Below the pieces are notes generated by a model. The model was not told the origin of the DNA. It worked only from the letters and a program-made list of their open reading frames with translations, and did no database searches. From Chloromonas sp. AAM2 (lineage: Eukaryota; Chlorophyta; Chlorophyceae; Chlamydomonadales; Chlamydomonadaceae): 32,468 bases of DNA. The stretch lies in assembly GCA_004335635.1 (NCBI GenBank), contig QAXH01004865.1, positions 316-32,783 on the forward strand, in the 5' to 3' direction. A program made the translations under genes and the position numbers. Positions 1 to 10,700 of the stretch are shown piece by piece; position 1 is the stretch's first letter, and every line of letters begins with the position of its first letter.

Positions 1-1
1 C

Positions 2-163
2 GTTCCCAACACTGCCAGCTCTTCAGACAGCGGATCAAAGGATAAGGCTAACGTGATCGCACCCGCTGTGATCGTGCCAGTGGCAGTCGTTGGCGTGGCA
101 GCTGCGGTGGCAGGCTGGTGGTACGTCAAGAAGAAGCGCCAGGCCATGTCCTTCCAGGTTTAG
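2..163 (+). CDS. C-terminal exon of a single-pass membrane protein (5' part outside window)
   Basis: Only the last 53 codons are visible, read in frame from base 2 to the TAG at 161-163. The segment starts with a Ser/Asp/Lys-rich stretch. It continues into about 24 hydrophobic residues rich in Val and Ala (IAPAVIVPVAVVGVAAAVAG), then WWYVKKKRQ and a short tail ending in SFQV. A hydrophobic helix followed by a basic cluster is the classic layout of a type I membrane anchor with a short cytosolic tail. The frame was chosen because it alone gives this organised segment; no start is present. The extracellular part lies left of the window, so the family cannot be named. A TGTAA signal at 768-772 would give a 3' UTR of about 0.6 kb. 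That the gene is a cell-surface protein is inference. Confidence 0.6.
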   Translation, partial: VPNTASSSDSGSKDKANVIAPAVIVPVAVVGVAAAVAGWWYVKKKRQAMSFQV

Positions 164-767
164 ACACGTGTGATTGCACCCAGATGTTGCTCACATGATT
201 AATAGTTTGATAAATTTACACAGCCTTGACCAATCAGAGTGCTTGCCTGAATTCTGTTGTAGTTGCTTCTTTTTTGAGCTCTTATTCGGCCTTGCAAACA
301 TTCATTTCTGATTCAAGTCAGTGATTTAAACTCGTATCGCGATGCATCCGGGCGCGTCCTGAACTCTGCTGACAGGGCGTGTCCATAACCCTACTGACAT
401 GCGATTGCGGACATTAGAACACTCCAGCCATGTGCTGCAGCTTATGCGTACGTCACATTCTTCATGATATTGATTTCCCTTCGTCCTGTCGTACGTTTGC
501 TGACGAAAACACGCTGCTGTGTAGGTGTGGACGGCCATTGCCTGTCCATTCATTGTTTTGCACACACACACACGGTATGCTCCAAAGAGCCTTGATTCAC
601 TTTCTTGGACAAACATTTGAACAGGCCACTTATGCTTGCCTTTTCGCTCCCAGCAGTGCGCTCCACGCACAGCTGAAACAACTTCTGACATTGATTGTAC
701 GTGCGTGTTGTGACCCAGGCCATCTGCCTGAATGCCAAGTAGGCCAACTTCGTTGATATTTCACATG

Positions 768-772
768 TGTAA
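768..772 (+). terminator. Candidate TGTAA poly(A) signal for the left-edge membrane-protein gene
   Basis: TGTAA is the usual polyadenylation element in chlorophyte nuclear genes. This copy is about 600 nt after the stop at 161-163 and sits in AT-rich DNA. A pentamer occurs often by chance, so the assignment is tentative. Confidence 0.35.
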
Positions 773-975
773 TATAATCCCAATGACTTCATGTTTCCCC
801 ATACGGTACCTGGGCATTGACAGCAAGGAGCTCAGACCAAGATGCTCAGCCCTTCACCAGCACTGCTCCTGAATGCATCAGCTAAAGAGAGTTGTGAAGC
901 ACAACAGTTGTCGTGCTTGCTACAGCACTGCTCCTAAAGTGCACAACACATGAAATGCAGCGGTTGTTGTGCTCC

Positions 976-980
976 TTACA
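976..980 (-). terminator. Candidate TGTAA poly(A) signal for the phytyltransferase gene
   Basis: TTACA on the plus strand is TGTAA on the minus strand, about 570 nt downstream of the stop at 1551-1553. With the plus-strand signal at 768-772 it would put two convergent transcript ends about 200 bp apart. It is tentative because of its length and distance. Confidence 0.3.
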
Positions 981-1550
981 CCGACAGTGCAATGGTAGAA
1001 ACTCAGCCCAAAGCAAACCTCCAAAGCCCTTGGGCGACAATTGTGCGTCTGCACATGTAAGCCAACCTCATTCAAAAGCAAGTCAGTCAAGATAGATCGC
1101 CTTGCAATAATACTGTCCAACGTCCCGGCCAGCCAAGGCAGCACTTCTTACTACTCTCACGGCTTACGTTGATGATGCTGTTGATCGTGATATCAACTGG
1201 AGCAATACCATCCAAGCGAACGGACTAGCCAAGCCATTCAGCCTTGGTAAGTAAGTACCTCCGGCTGGAAAACTGTGGGTGGTAAGGAATAAAAAGCTGA
1301 TCAGGCCTAATAAGAAGGGGAACGTCCAGAGAGGGCAAGAGGAACATTTATCACTATACCAGCATCATACCCGTCTGAGTCTCCACAACAAACCACTGAC
1401 AGAAGCAAGTGTGTATTATCACAGAATGCCGGCATAGGAAAAGTAGAAACACAATCATTTTAGTCCGCAACATGCACTGCTGGCCGCAGGTTATTCATTC
1501 GCCTGTCCGTAGCCAAGATGTGATCACAGTAATGGTTTAAACGTGTCAGC

Positions 1551-4245
1551 TCATGTCATGAGCATGCGTGCAGCCACCATGCCTCCAGCCAGGCTGCATC
1601 CAAAGGCGATGTGCCACATGCATGCAAATTTTTTTAGCAGTGCAATCTTAGCCGGCACTCTGTAGTGATCATTGGCGTATGCTAGCATGTCACGTGCTGC
1701 AGGCAGCGACACCACTGTAACAGGCAGCACCGCCCAAGGCAGCACACCCTCACACACCGCCCCAATCATAAGAGCATATGTGCATGCCACGCCCAGCTTG
1801 AGCACTTGCAAGCCGCGTTCAACGCCCATGCGAACCAAGGGTGACATCTTGCCAGCCCGGCGATCTCCCTCGATCTGGTGAAAGTGTGATGTGAGAAGGA
1901 TGAGTGTGGTGCTGATACCGACTAGCACACTGCAAGCCCATACACTACCTGGGATACTGGACACCCACTGGCTAATGGCAGCGGCAGCTGTGCCAACAGC
2001 GGAGCTGACAGCAGTCACCGCTGTGCTGGTGCTGGCTCCAGCTGCTGCTGTGGTGGTGCCAGCTACAGCGGTGGCCGCTGCAGTGGTGGAAGAGGCAGAG
2101 GGTAGCATGGCCAGGTAGAAGGCTGTGGTGGCGGAGGGTCCAAATGCCAGGAAGCATAGCGGCTCACCAAGGCCCTTGTAACTCAACCTGCATGAACACC
2201 AGCCACATTGCCTAGATGGCCAATCCATCCCACATTATCTAGAAACTGTGCAACTCCGCAACAAATCAAAACCCAAGTGTGTCATGTTTTGGTTTACCGG
2301 TTGGTTTGCTGGTCTGCATTTGATCCATGCATTTTCGTCCTCCGCCATGGCATGGCTGGGGTGGTCCTCCTCCGCCATGGCTTCCTGTTTGCGCTTGTGT
2401 AACATGGTATTATTGTTATTTGCTTCGTTCTAACTTATCCATAACTTGTGCTGCGCCGAGCCACAACCTGTACCACCCTGAGCCTCACCTGAAGGGCGGC
2501 CCCTGATATACGTAGCCACATGCGATAGAAAAAGCGAGCATGGCCGCGGGCCGGGGGTCCCCGGTTTGGGTGATCAGCACCGCCAGCAGCCCGACCCCAG
2601 CAGCAAAGAACGCCACAGCGGCCAACGCGACAGCCGTGCGGTTGCCTGTCAGGTTGACTACGCTCTCAGGCTTGGTGTCGTCCACGCCCGTATCCGCATC
2701 AAACGCATCATTGCTGCGAGGCAGGGCGTGCATAGAGCATGGGCACAAGGAGCATATGTGCATGGAGCATGTGCACAAGGAGCATGCATGCATGGAGTGA
2801 GGGCACAATTCATGCATGCATGGAGTGAGGGCACAATTCATGCATGCATGGAGTGAGGGCACAATTCATGCATGCATGGAGTGAGGGCACAATTCATGCA
2901 TGCATGGAGTGAGGGCACAATTCATGCATGCATGGAGTGAGGGCACAATTCATGCATGCATGGAGTGAGGGCACAATTCATGCATGCATGGAGTGAGGGC
3001 ACAATTCATGCATGCATGGAGTGAGGGCACAATTCATGCATGGAGCACTCAACTCATTAACACCAGGAAAACCGTCATAAGACATTGAACGGGCTGTGTA
3101 CTGCCCTGACACACCCTGGCAACGCCCTGAAATCAAAAGAAGGCATAGCGGACCCCAGGAAGGAAGCGGCTACCGTCAAAAGCTGTTCTGCTGTGCAGGC
3201 CAGAGAACGGGAGCCACCTTCCCCAAGAAGAACATTCCTTAAGACCAGGCTTATCCAGAGGCATTGGAATTGAACGCGTGCATGGTTCCGGGAGCACGGT
3301 ATACAACAGCATGGTTCACAAGGTGTGGTGTGCATTGCAGGCAGTACATGGCACTTGGTATGGTTCTATGGATGAGATCTGCATGGGGCTGGGCAGCACA
3401 TAAGGGACACGATGCTCGTCAGGGGGGATGACATCGCAAATGCTGCATGCCTCAGGGTGTGAAGGGTTGCACCAAGAGGCAGCACGGGTGTGAAGGGTCC
3501 AATGTGACTTTTATCCTGGCAATGTGGGCAAGGTCTGTGCATGCATGTGCGCTGTCGCCTAGGCCGATGCAAACTGTGTGTAATAGGGCTGTTGGTGGGT
3601 AGGGTGTTGTATAGGGCTGTTGGTGTGTAATGAAGTGGTGGCTTTGAGTTGAGGGCCTTGGATGTGTACATTAATACAACGCACCTGAGATTCAGCCATG
3701 CAATTACGAATACAGCTGCAACCATGAAGCCGGCTAAACCTTGGAGGGCCGCAAAGCCCGTTTGAAGGAAAACCGCGGCTGCGCCTACCTGCATGAAGCA
3801 ACCAAGCGCGCAAATCAGCCATGTGAAATCTTGATCTGCGAATGGCCTGCATGCACGGGTTCCATGCATAGCATGTGCCTGAAATGGCGCTTACCAGGAC
3901 TGGGATGTAGCCAACTGAGTACATCGGTAGCTTAATCGCTGCCTTCCATAGACGCTGCTTACGTTCAGCCTCGTCTTGCGCGGCAGGAGCCAGTGCTGGT
4001 TGCAGTGGCAGATGCTGAGCTTCATCCACTGCAATGGGCATTGGGGAGGGTTCCTGTTGGGGTGGGACGTAGCCCACGTCGGCTTGCATGGAGCTGGCCA
4101 TGTTGAAGAGCAATCTATCATCCTTTCGGCTGGTACGCACAGGCCTTGCTGCTGCATGCGCTACTTTTTGCAGGAAGGGCTTGCTGCACGGCAGCACCAG
4201 AGATAGACCCGGAGGTGCGCCCAATCGCCTCTTCATCAAGCTCAT
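1551..4245 (-). CDS. ABC4: 1,4-dihydroxy-2-naphthoate phytyltransferase, MenA/ABC4-type UbiA prenyltransferase, plastid-targeted
   Basis: Attaches a phytyl/prenyl chain to 1,4-dihydroxy-2-naphthoate in phylloquinone (vitamin K1) synthesis for photosystem I; a multi-pass plastid membrane enzyme. Four exons on the minus strand: 4245-3895, 3788-3685, 2713-2489 and 2187-1551, total 1317 nt (438 aa). All junctions are GT..AG and in phase. The N-terminus, rich in basic residues and Ser/Ala, fits a transit peptide. The core starts at about residue 100 with WKAAIKLPMYSV. The first Asp-rich site is NDAFDADTGVDD (153-164). YVYQGPPFRLSY and GLGEPLCFLAFGP are plant/cyanobacterial MenA signatures, and HFHQIEGDRRAGKMS (328-342) is the second Asp motif. 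The start is the first Met of the transit-like region. Oddities are an Ala/Thr/Ser-rich insert (257-297) and a minisatellite in intron 2. Family call is secure; transit cleavage is not visible. Confidence 0.93.
2489..2713 (-). other. Phytyltransferase exon 3 (substrate/Mg-binding motif exon)
   Basis: This 225-nt exon begins after a CAG acceptor and ends AG|GTGAGG. It encodes the first Asp-rich motif and runs through ESVVNLTGNRTAV to GYVYQGPPF. The Arg codon of PPFR is split by intron 3 (2188-2488), and the Ser codon before NDAF is split by intron 2. Both split codons restore residues expected for the family, which supports the junctions. Confidence 0.85.
2795..3044. repeat. 28-bp minisatellite, about nine tandem copies, in phytyltransferase intron 2
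   Basis: The unit gagtgagggcacaattcatg plus catgcatg (28 bp) starts at 2795, 2823, 2851, 2879, 2907, 2935, 2963, 2991 and 3019. The copies are virtually identical and the last is cut short at about 3044. Degenerate relatives (gcatggagcat / gcacaaggagcat) lie at about 2727-2794 and reach to within about 15 bp of the exon 3 acceptor. The array lies wholly within the 971-bp intron 2 (2714-3684). The unit is not a multiple of three, so it is not coding. Confidence 0.95.
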
Positions 4246-4480
4246 GGTGCGTAAATTGTGAACCTGGCTGGCAGCACAGACAGCACCGCAGCACCAAAAA
4301 AGTCAAAAAGCCAAAAAGTGATACGTTGGATTTAGCTTTCAGTGACCGGCTTCCTTGGCCATTCCCACTGCGCTGTAAGCGATAACACGGGCGCAATACA
4401 TCTGCTTATCGCTGCAATGTACATTTTGACAGAAGGGCTTCATGCCATGCACAAGCGTTTTCTTGCCCCGCGCCGCACGC

Positions 4481-4509
4481 AATCCCGGCGGCGTTCGCCG
4501 GCCGGGATT
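4481..4509. promoter_or_regulatory. GC-rich imperfect palindrome in the divergent promoter
   Basis: The arms are aatcccggcggcg and cgccggccgggatt, separated by tt. The 13/14-bp stem has one unpaired base. It lies about 14 bp upstream of the TATA-like box, where a dimeric transcription factor site or a cruciform could act on both genes. Function is inference. Confidence 0.5.
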
Positions 4510-4522
4510 GAACGAGGTCCCA

Positions 4523-4528
4523 TATAAG
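4523..4528 (+). promoter_or_regulatory. TATA-like box (catataaggg) of the P-domain gene
   Basis: TATAAG within cccatataagggccc is flanked by GC-rich DNA about 180 bp upstream of the ATG at 4704. It would place transcription start near 4550-4560 and give a 5' UTR of about 150 nt. Confidence 0.45.
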
Positions 4529-4703
4529 GGCCCGCCGGCGATTAAATGTCCAACAATTGTTCCACACTCCACAAGCCTCAAAGCTTCAGCCTCTCAACTT
4601 GTGATTCCTAGTTTCCCCTCGCGACTCTCTCTTCTGGTCAGCCTACTCCACATTCACCTGAGCCCAAGGCTTCGAACGCATAGTTCCTACAGGAGGAGGC
4701 AAG

Positions 4704-7700
4704 ATGCAGAGCAGCCGCGTGGTGTTCGCATTGGTGCTTATCGTGGGATTCGCTGGCAAGGTGCGAGACCCCCCAGTTCACGCCAGCTCTTGGACCAGCG
4801 CGCGAGTCCTTGGATCAACGCCTCCTGTGCATGCCACCTCGGTACAGGTCGCTGCTGCCTCAGAATGCAAGACCTACACTCCCACAAACATGCCCATGGC
4901 TGGTACTGGCCCGCTCCTGTCGACCATCCCAGTCACTGACGCTTTCGACGTGGGCACCGTGACCGTGAAGAACCTCGCCATGCAAGCCGGACGCATTGCC
5001 GCAGTCAAGGTGCGCGGCCGTAGTGCCCTGTCTTCATGCTCACTCTAGCCCAGCCCTTCCTGCAGCCTGCTGTGTAGAGCAGGCATGTGACGATGGGCAG
5101 AAAGCTGCTCACCTGCCTCTAGTCCAGTGTATCCTCTCCCCCATGCCAGGCGTGTCTCCCACCTGAGTGCCTGTTTGTTTGGTACCGCAGCAGACTTCTT
5201 GTGCTTGTTTGTTTGCCTGGTACCATAAAAGATCGCTCGTTCACGTGCGTTGAACCACCTTCATGTATTCTTGGACTGCAGCTAAGTGAAATATCGCCCC
5301 CCCTTTCCTCGTCATGGCTGCAGATCACCTTGAGTGCTGGCTTGCCCCTCGGTGACGATCCCCTCACCGCCGTGCTCAAGGATGTACGCTATGGAGGCGA
5401 TGCCACTGAACTCAAAGAGGTTGCCATTTCCGACATGGCAACGCAGCCCTTCCCCGTGACCTCAAGTGCTGCGGCAATCAATGGAAGCTTCCAACCCGCC
5501 CAGGTCAGTAGCTCCACACATCCCTTCTTTTCCATCCTGTTGCTTGTGGATCCCTGCAATCTGCACCAGCATTCGCAGACCTTTTAGCTCAAACCAGGTT
5601 CAGGTATTTGGGTTTCTTATCCCAAGCGCTGAGACAGACAGACACCTCGGTCTCACATGCTTTGTACATGCCTGATGATTCAAATGCTGCTACTGCTGCC
5701 TTGTCCTTGCCCCACAGTTGCTGTCCGGTCTGTCAGCGGGCAACGGCGTGACTGTCAGCTCGGGCGGCAGTCAGGGCGTGTGGCTGCTGCGCGCTGTGGA
5801 CCTTACACCTGGAGCAGCGGAAGCCGGGTGAGTGCGGGTGCAAGCAGCAGCCAAGCTATGATTGAAGTTGGTCAAAGTTGGTAGGCCAGTTCTGGTGGTA
5901 GGCCACACCCCCTCTTCCATCGACCGCACCAGCTAGGTGCTGCCATGGTACACACCTGAGCTGACACTAACTCACAACACTACTCTGCTACCTCTGTTGC
6001 CCTTCTTCACATCCTTGGAGCTTTTCTTTTAGCATCAGAGGCCCGGCCTCCTCAGCCCCACTCATCTCTGCTCACTTGCCTTCCATGCAGGCGCTCGCTG
6101 ACCCTGTCCAGCTGGGCCCTGGAGCTGTGCCCACCCTCCGCCACCACCCCCATGGTCGAGATGCCCTCCGCCGCCACGGACCCCGCGCTCAAGATGCGTT
6201 CTGCTGCTGCGCCCGCTTCTGCCGCCGCGCCTGCTGTGACTGCTTCCGACGGCCCCGAGGACAAATCAGCCCCTACCGACACCACTAACACCGTCGCCGA
6301 CGCCACTAAGGCTGTGAGCGACGCTACTCGAGCAGTGACAAACGCCTCGACTGCTGTTACCGACGCCACATTGACCACCGCCAACGCCACGGCCTTTGAC
6401 GCCCAGGATGAGGCCCCTGGTGTGCTGGAAGAGCTGCTCAACCGACTCAACGAGTGAGTGGCAATCCCTTGAGGTATGCAAAGCGGAGGTGCACAGAACA
6501 CATAGTTACACAGGCGCACAGAAACACAGAAACACAGAAACACACAGACAGACATGGCACATGGTCTCCTCATTGTAAGGTCTTACTGGTGTGCCTGCAG
6601 CCTGTCTGACTCGACTGGTCTGCGCGGCATGGTCAACGGCAGCACTGTGCGCGACACACTGCTGGGCACCAGCAACGCAACCATCCTGGAGCGCATCACT
6701 GACAGGTAAGCTCAGGCTTTGGGGCCGCTCGTGCAAAAGCGGGGGGTTGCCTAGCCAAATGAATGTAGGACGAAACCGCCTAAAGCCAATCTCAGGTTGG
6801 CCCAAGATTGCAACCAGAGTAGTTGTTGGGCAGCTGATGCTATGCAAAGTCTGACTCTGGAAGCTTCAACTTGCTGGCGTCAAATGAGCATGGGGCTTTT
6901 CGACGTGAGCACTGAGTTGTTAGAATCGCTCTTGTAGACTGCTGTGGCCTACTGACGCACGATTCCAAGAGCTGATTGTGGTAGCCTGTTGGTTGCAACC
7001 CTGCCACTTCAGGATTAACGAGCTAGTCGCACCTCTGCAAGACACGCGCCTCATCCGTGACCTCGCCAACTCAACCAGCCCTCAGATTCTGGATGGCTTG
7101 AACGCAAGCACCCAGCCCATCCTCAACAGCGCTCGCGAACGGTTGAACCTGACCGCATACAACTTGACTGACGCAGCCAGCAGCCTCTCCCCCTTCCGCT
7201 CTGCCGGCAGTCGGAGCTCCGCATACACCAACGAAGCCCAAGACGAAGATCTGGGACGTTTCTTGACCGCGTTCAGGAACCTGGTAAGCCATTCCTCAAC
7301 CTGACACTGAACCTTCTCTCTGCTGGATGGTGGTAGTTGACTTGCCCTGTTAACCAGGTGTCGAGTGTAATGTTAACCAGTGGCGAGTGTAATGTGATCT
7401 GTGGCTCAACGCCATCGGTGCCAACCCTACTGCATTCCACATGCACACCTGATGGCTTGTCACGTTGCGTGATGATGGATTGCTGGTCGCCTCGGCCGTC
7501 TCCGCTAAGAGGCTGTCGGCCGCCATCAGTTGACTCGACACAAGCTCATTCCGTGAAATCTTTTCACATTACATGTTGATTCATCGCTGGCCGTTTTTCA
7601 CAGGTGACTCTTGCGGGCGGCTCCGACGCCACCAATGCCACCAACGCCACCTCCTTCCGCAGCGCCATGGCTCAGTCTGGCACTGAGGTGGACGACAGCA

Positions 7701-10700
7701 CCGCGAACAGTGTCTTCAACCTGCTGCAGGACATGGGCAATGGCGAACTGCTCAGGTCAGTCGTTCTTCCATTACAGCCCCTTGTAGCTTCCGGCAGCAC
7801 AGTGTGTCCAGTGCTGAGCACACAGGCTGCTGTCCATCGTTTCAGGGCTGTCCACCTTCGTCCATACTGATCAGACGACCTCGGCGGCAACTTCTGCACT
7901 GTTTTACGATCGTGGCTAAGCTTGGTTGTTCATCAACCAGTCCGTGCCTGGCAGGCTTGCTCCCGTCATTGCAAGGTAGCTGATCATTCGAGTTGGCACC
8001 ATGCGCTGCCCTGCTTTGCCTGCCTCAGGTCTCTGGGTGACGGCGGTGTGCTGTCAGCCATCTCCCAGGCTTACGACAGCCTCTTGGGCGGTGAGTGGCA
8101 TCACCGCAACTGTTTCCCTGCACCTCATGCTGCACGCCACATCATCAGCCTAGGCGGCCTATAAGAGTGTTAAAACGGCTGACAAGAGCGCTTGGTTCCA
8201 TCACTGCCTGCTTTAGTTGAAGAAATACCTGCAAGCTACGGGAAGGGTACGTTAGGAAGGAAGGAGGTGCACTGACGTCAGATTCCAGTTAGGAAGGATA
8301 TTTTGACAGAAGGAAACTTGAACACACGAGAGAGACCTGAGTGATCGATAACTGCAGGTATTGTGCCAGCCTCGGGACGCAGTTCGCTGGGCCAGCAGGC
8401 CTCTTCCGGGGACGCCACCCGGACCTCAGGCACGCTGCAGAACCTGGCAAACGCACTGCAGATGCCGGGTGACTTCTCAGGAGCTACACCAATGGTAAGC
8501 CAGGTCGGGAAGCGTAGAGCAAGTCGAGACAGGGCGGTACGATCAGTGCAGTGGACGAGTCTTTGCTGGACACAGCAAGGCGTGAACGCTTCTACTGCCC
8601 TGCATCATGCTATGCAAGAGCTGTTCAGCGCTGTCGCGACATCTTGCTCGTCTTGAGCACTTGATATCTCCAAACATTTTTCCACCGGCGTGGTGGGTGC
8701 AGTCCAATGTTTGAAAACTGTTTCCTCTGCTCAACCGGCGTAGGACCTCCAGGCTTTCCTCGGCAACACGCGCAACCTCGTGTCGGGAGCCGTCACCGAG
8801 CAGATCAACAACTATCGTGACTTGATCTCGTCGGGCACCAACCTGGTCACCGGCATGATGAGGCGCAACACGGAAGAGGCCATGAACACAACCGAACAGC
8901 TGACCAACGCCATGAGATCCACTATCGAGGGTCTAGGCACGGTGAGCGGCTAGGGTTTCATACGGTTCAGCCGGGAATGGCTGTTGAGCAGGCCTTCGGT
9001 CCCCTGTGTCTATGCTCTGATGCAGAACCCAATTACTTTTGAGCCGTATGTTCTGCGTCATCAGAATCTGCGTCACCAAGATCAACTGTTTTGTTCCTCG
9101 CGTGCTGTTTACGCGAACGCAGATGGCCCAGAGCGACACTCGCGATGGACTCATGAACATGCTCTCCAGGCAGATCCAGTCCGCCGAGCAGTCACGCGCG
9201 AGCAACGGCATGTTCGGCAGCAACCTGATCAACGTCACCCAGAGCCTCTTCGACGCATTCACGTGAGGCACATCACGTGCTCATACTTACATTCTAGCTC
9301 CGCAGAACTTACCAGTTAATGCTTGCACTTGCTGTCCCGGTCTTGTGCTGATTGACAACAGGGCATACAGCGCTAGTGGGCGACCAGCATCACGCGTTCG
9401 GTGTGTTTTACAATCACTTTGCTTACAGAACGCAAATGGATGCTGCTCGGAACCTGCTCACCACAAGGCTCAACAACAACCTAAACATGGTGGGTGCAAT
9501 GGGCACCCTCTTGGCCACATACTTTGATTAAATACTCTGGTGCGCACTTGCATGTCCACACACAGTCACACAACCTGGCGTGTCTGACTGCTCAATGCGT
9601 TATTCTACACCAAGCGCACACCCATAAAACACAGTGAACTGGAGCACGTAGACCTAGGCCCTTGTCTCAAGCAGGGTTGCCCGTCAATCTTACTTGGCCA
9701 CCATTTATGCCCTTCAGATTGGATCGCTCCCAAATCAAAACCACACACCCATGCACATCGTTGATCTGATTGCTGTCTGTGTCTCAGGGCCAGTCACGCG
9801 CCGGGAACAGCATGGAAGTGTTCGACTCGATGCTGAAGCGCCTCAACAAGGCCATGAGGAGAAGCTTCCAGAGCAACGTAAGCACGTTCCGGACGCATGA
9901 TACATGGTGATGATGAGCATGGACAGTGCCTGGGCACAGGGTGTTGAGCACGTCACATGCATGGGATGGCTATGGGCGGGCAGGCAACCTCCTGTGTGCG
10001 GCACATGGTCCCGTGATGGCCACTGAACGTTTCCCTTGGACACTGCTGCGTTCATTGCTTCTTGGCTCCCCTGCATGGCTTCACTGAGCCTGATCTTGAC
10101 TTGTCTTGCGGCTTGGCATCAGTGGCTTGCTCAGTGGTAGCTTGGCTTCAGCGGCTGCTCTACAATGGCTACTTTGTGTGGCGCTGCCTGTTTGCAGACC
10201 GATGGCCAGGGCGGTACCCAGACCAACAAGACTCCCCAGGGTGGTGCTGCTGACATCAACAACATCGGCCGCTCAATGGACGGACTGAACTGGCTGGAGG
10301 TGAGGAGCTGCGTGGTGTAGCAAAGGCTTAGGGTCTGCGGCTGGAGGAGGCCAGATGCGAGGTCAGGGTGTCCTTGATCAACAGCCACGGCCTACATGTT
10401 GCAAAGATTACAACATGATCGTAGTGACAGGACTACGATGATGTCTTTGGCCTGCCTGCCTGGTATTACATGTTGTAGGATGTTGATAAACGTAACTTTA
10501 CAGCGTAGACAACGTGTCTGCTCAGCCCTGTATTGGGTGCTGCAATGTGACTGCTCGGCCGGTATTGGGTGCTGCAGTGTTACTGCTCAGCCTGTATGGT
10601 GTGCCGCAGGGCAACCTCCTGGGCCTGCAGGACATGATCTCGAACGCGCCCGGTGGTAACGGCCCGGTGGCCGCCATCCGCAAGCAGATCTCCAGCAGTG

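Larger units (their letters stand above)
164..1550. other. Convergent 3' UTR / intergenic stretch, no gene seen
   Basis: No frame here shows recognisable protein sequence or a consistent exon series. The stretch separates two convergent genes and probably holds both 3' UTRs. It has a plus-strand TGTAA at 768-772 and a minus-strand TGTAA (TTACA at 976-980), the latter about 570 nt past the prenyltransferase stop. The short open frames at 326-792 overlap on opposite strands and look like chance. Confidence 0.5.
4246..4703. promoter_or_regulatory. Divergent promoter region between the phytyltransferase and P-domain genes
   Basis: 458 bp separate two outward-facing start codons. The stretch holds a GC-rich imperfect palindrome (4481-4509) and a TATA-like box (4523-4528). 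A pyrimidine-rich tract follows at about 4590-4650, and the purine-rich context aggaggaggcaag precedes the ATG at 4704. There is no sign of coding sequence. Near the other start, aaaaagtcaaaaagccaaaaagtg (about 4298-4321) is a small A-rich direct repeat in the likely phytyltransferase 5' UTR. Confidence 0.55.

Noticed and set aside
3559..3868. Minus-strand frames continuing past the phytyltransferase exon 2 edges
   Set aside because: These are intron read-through. Family alignment breaks exactly at the GT and AG splice sites at 3684 and 3789.
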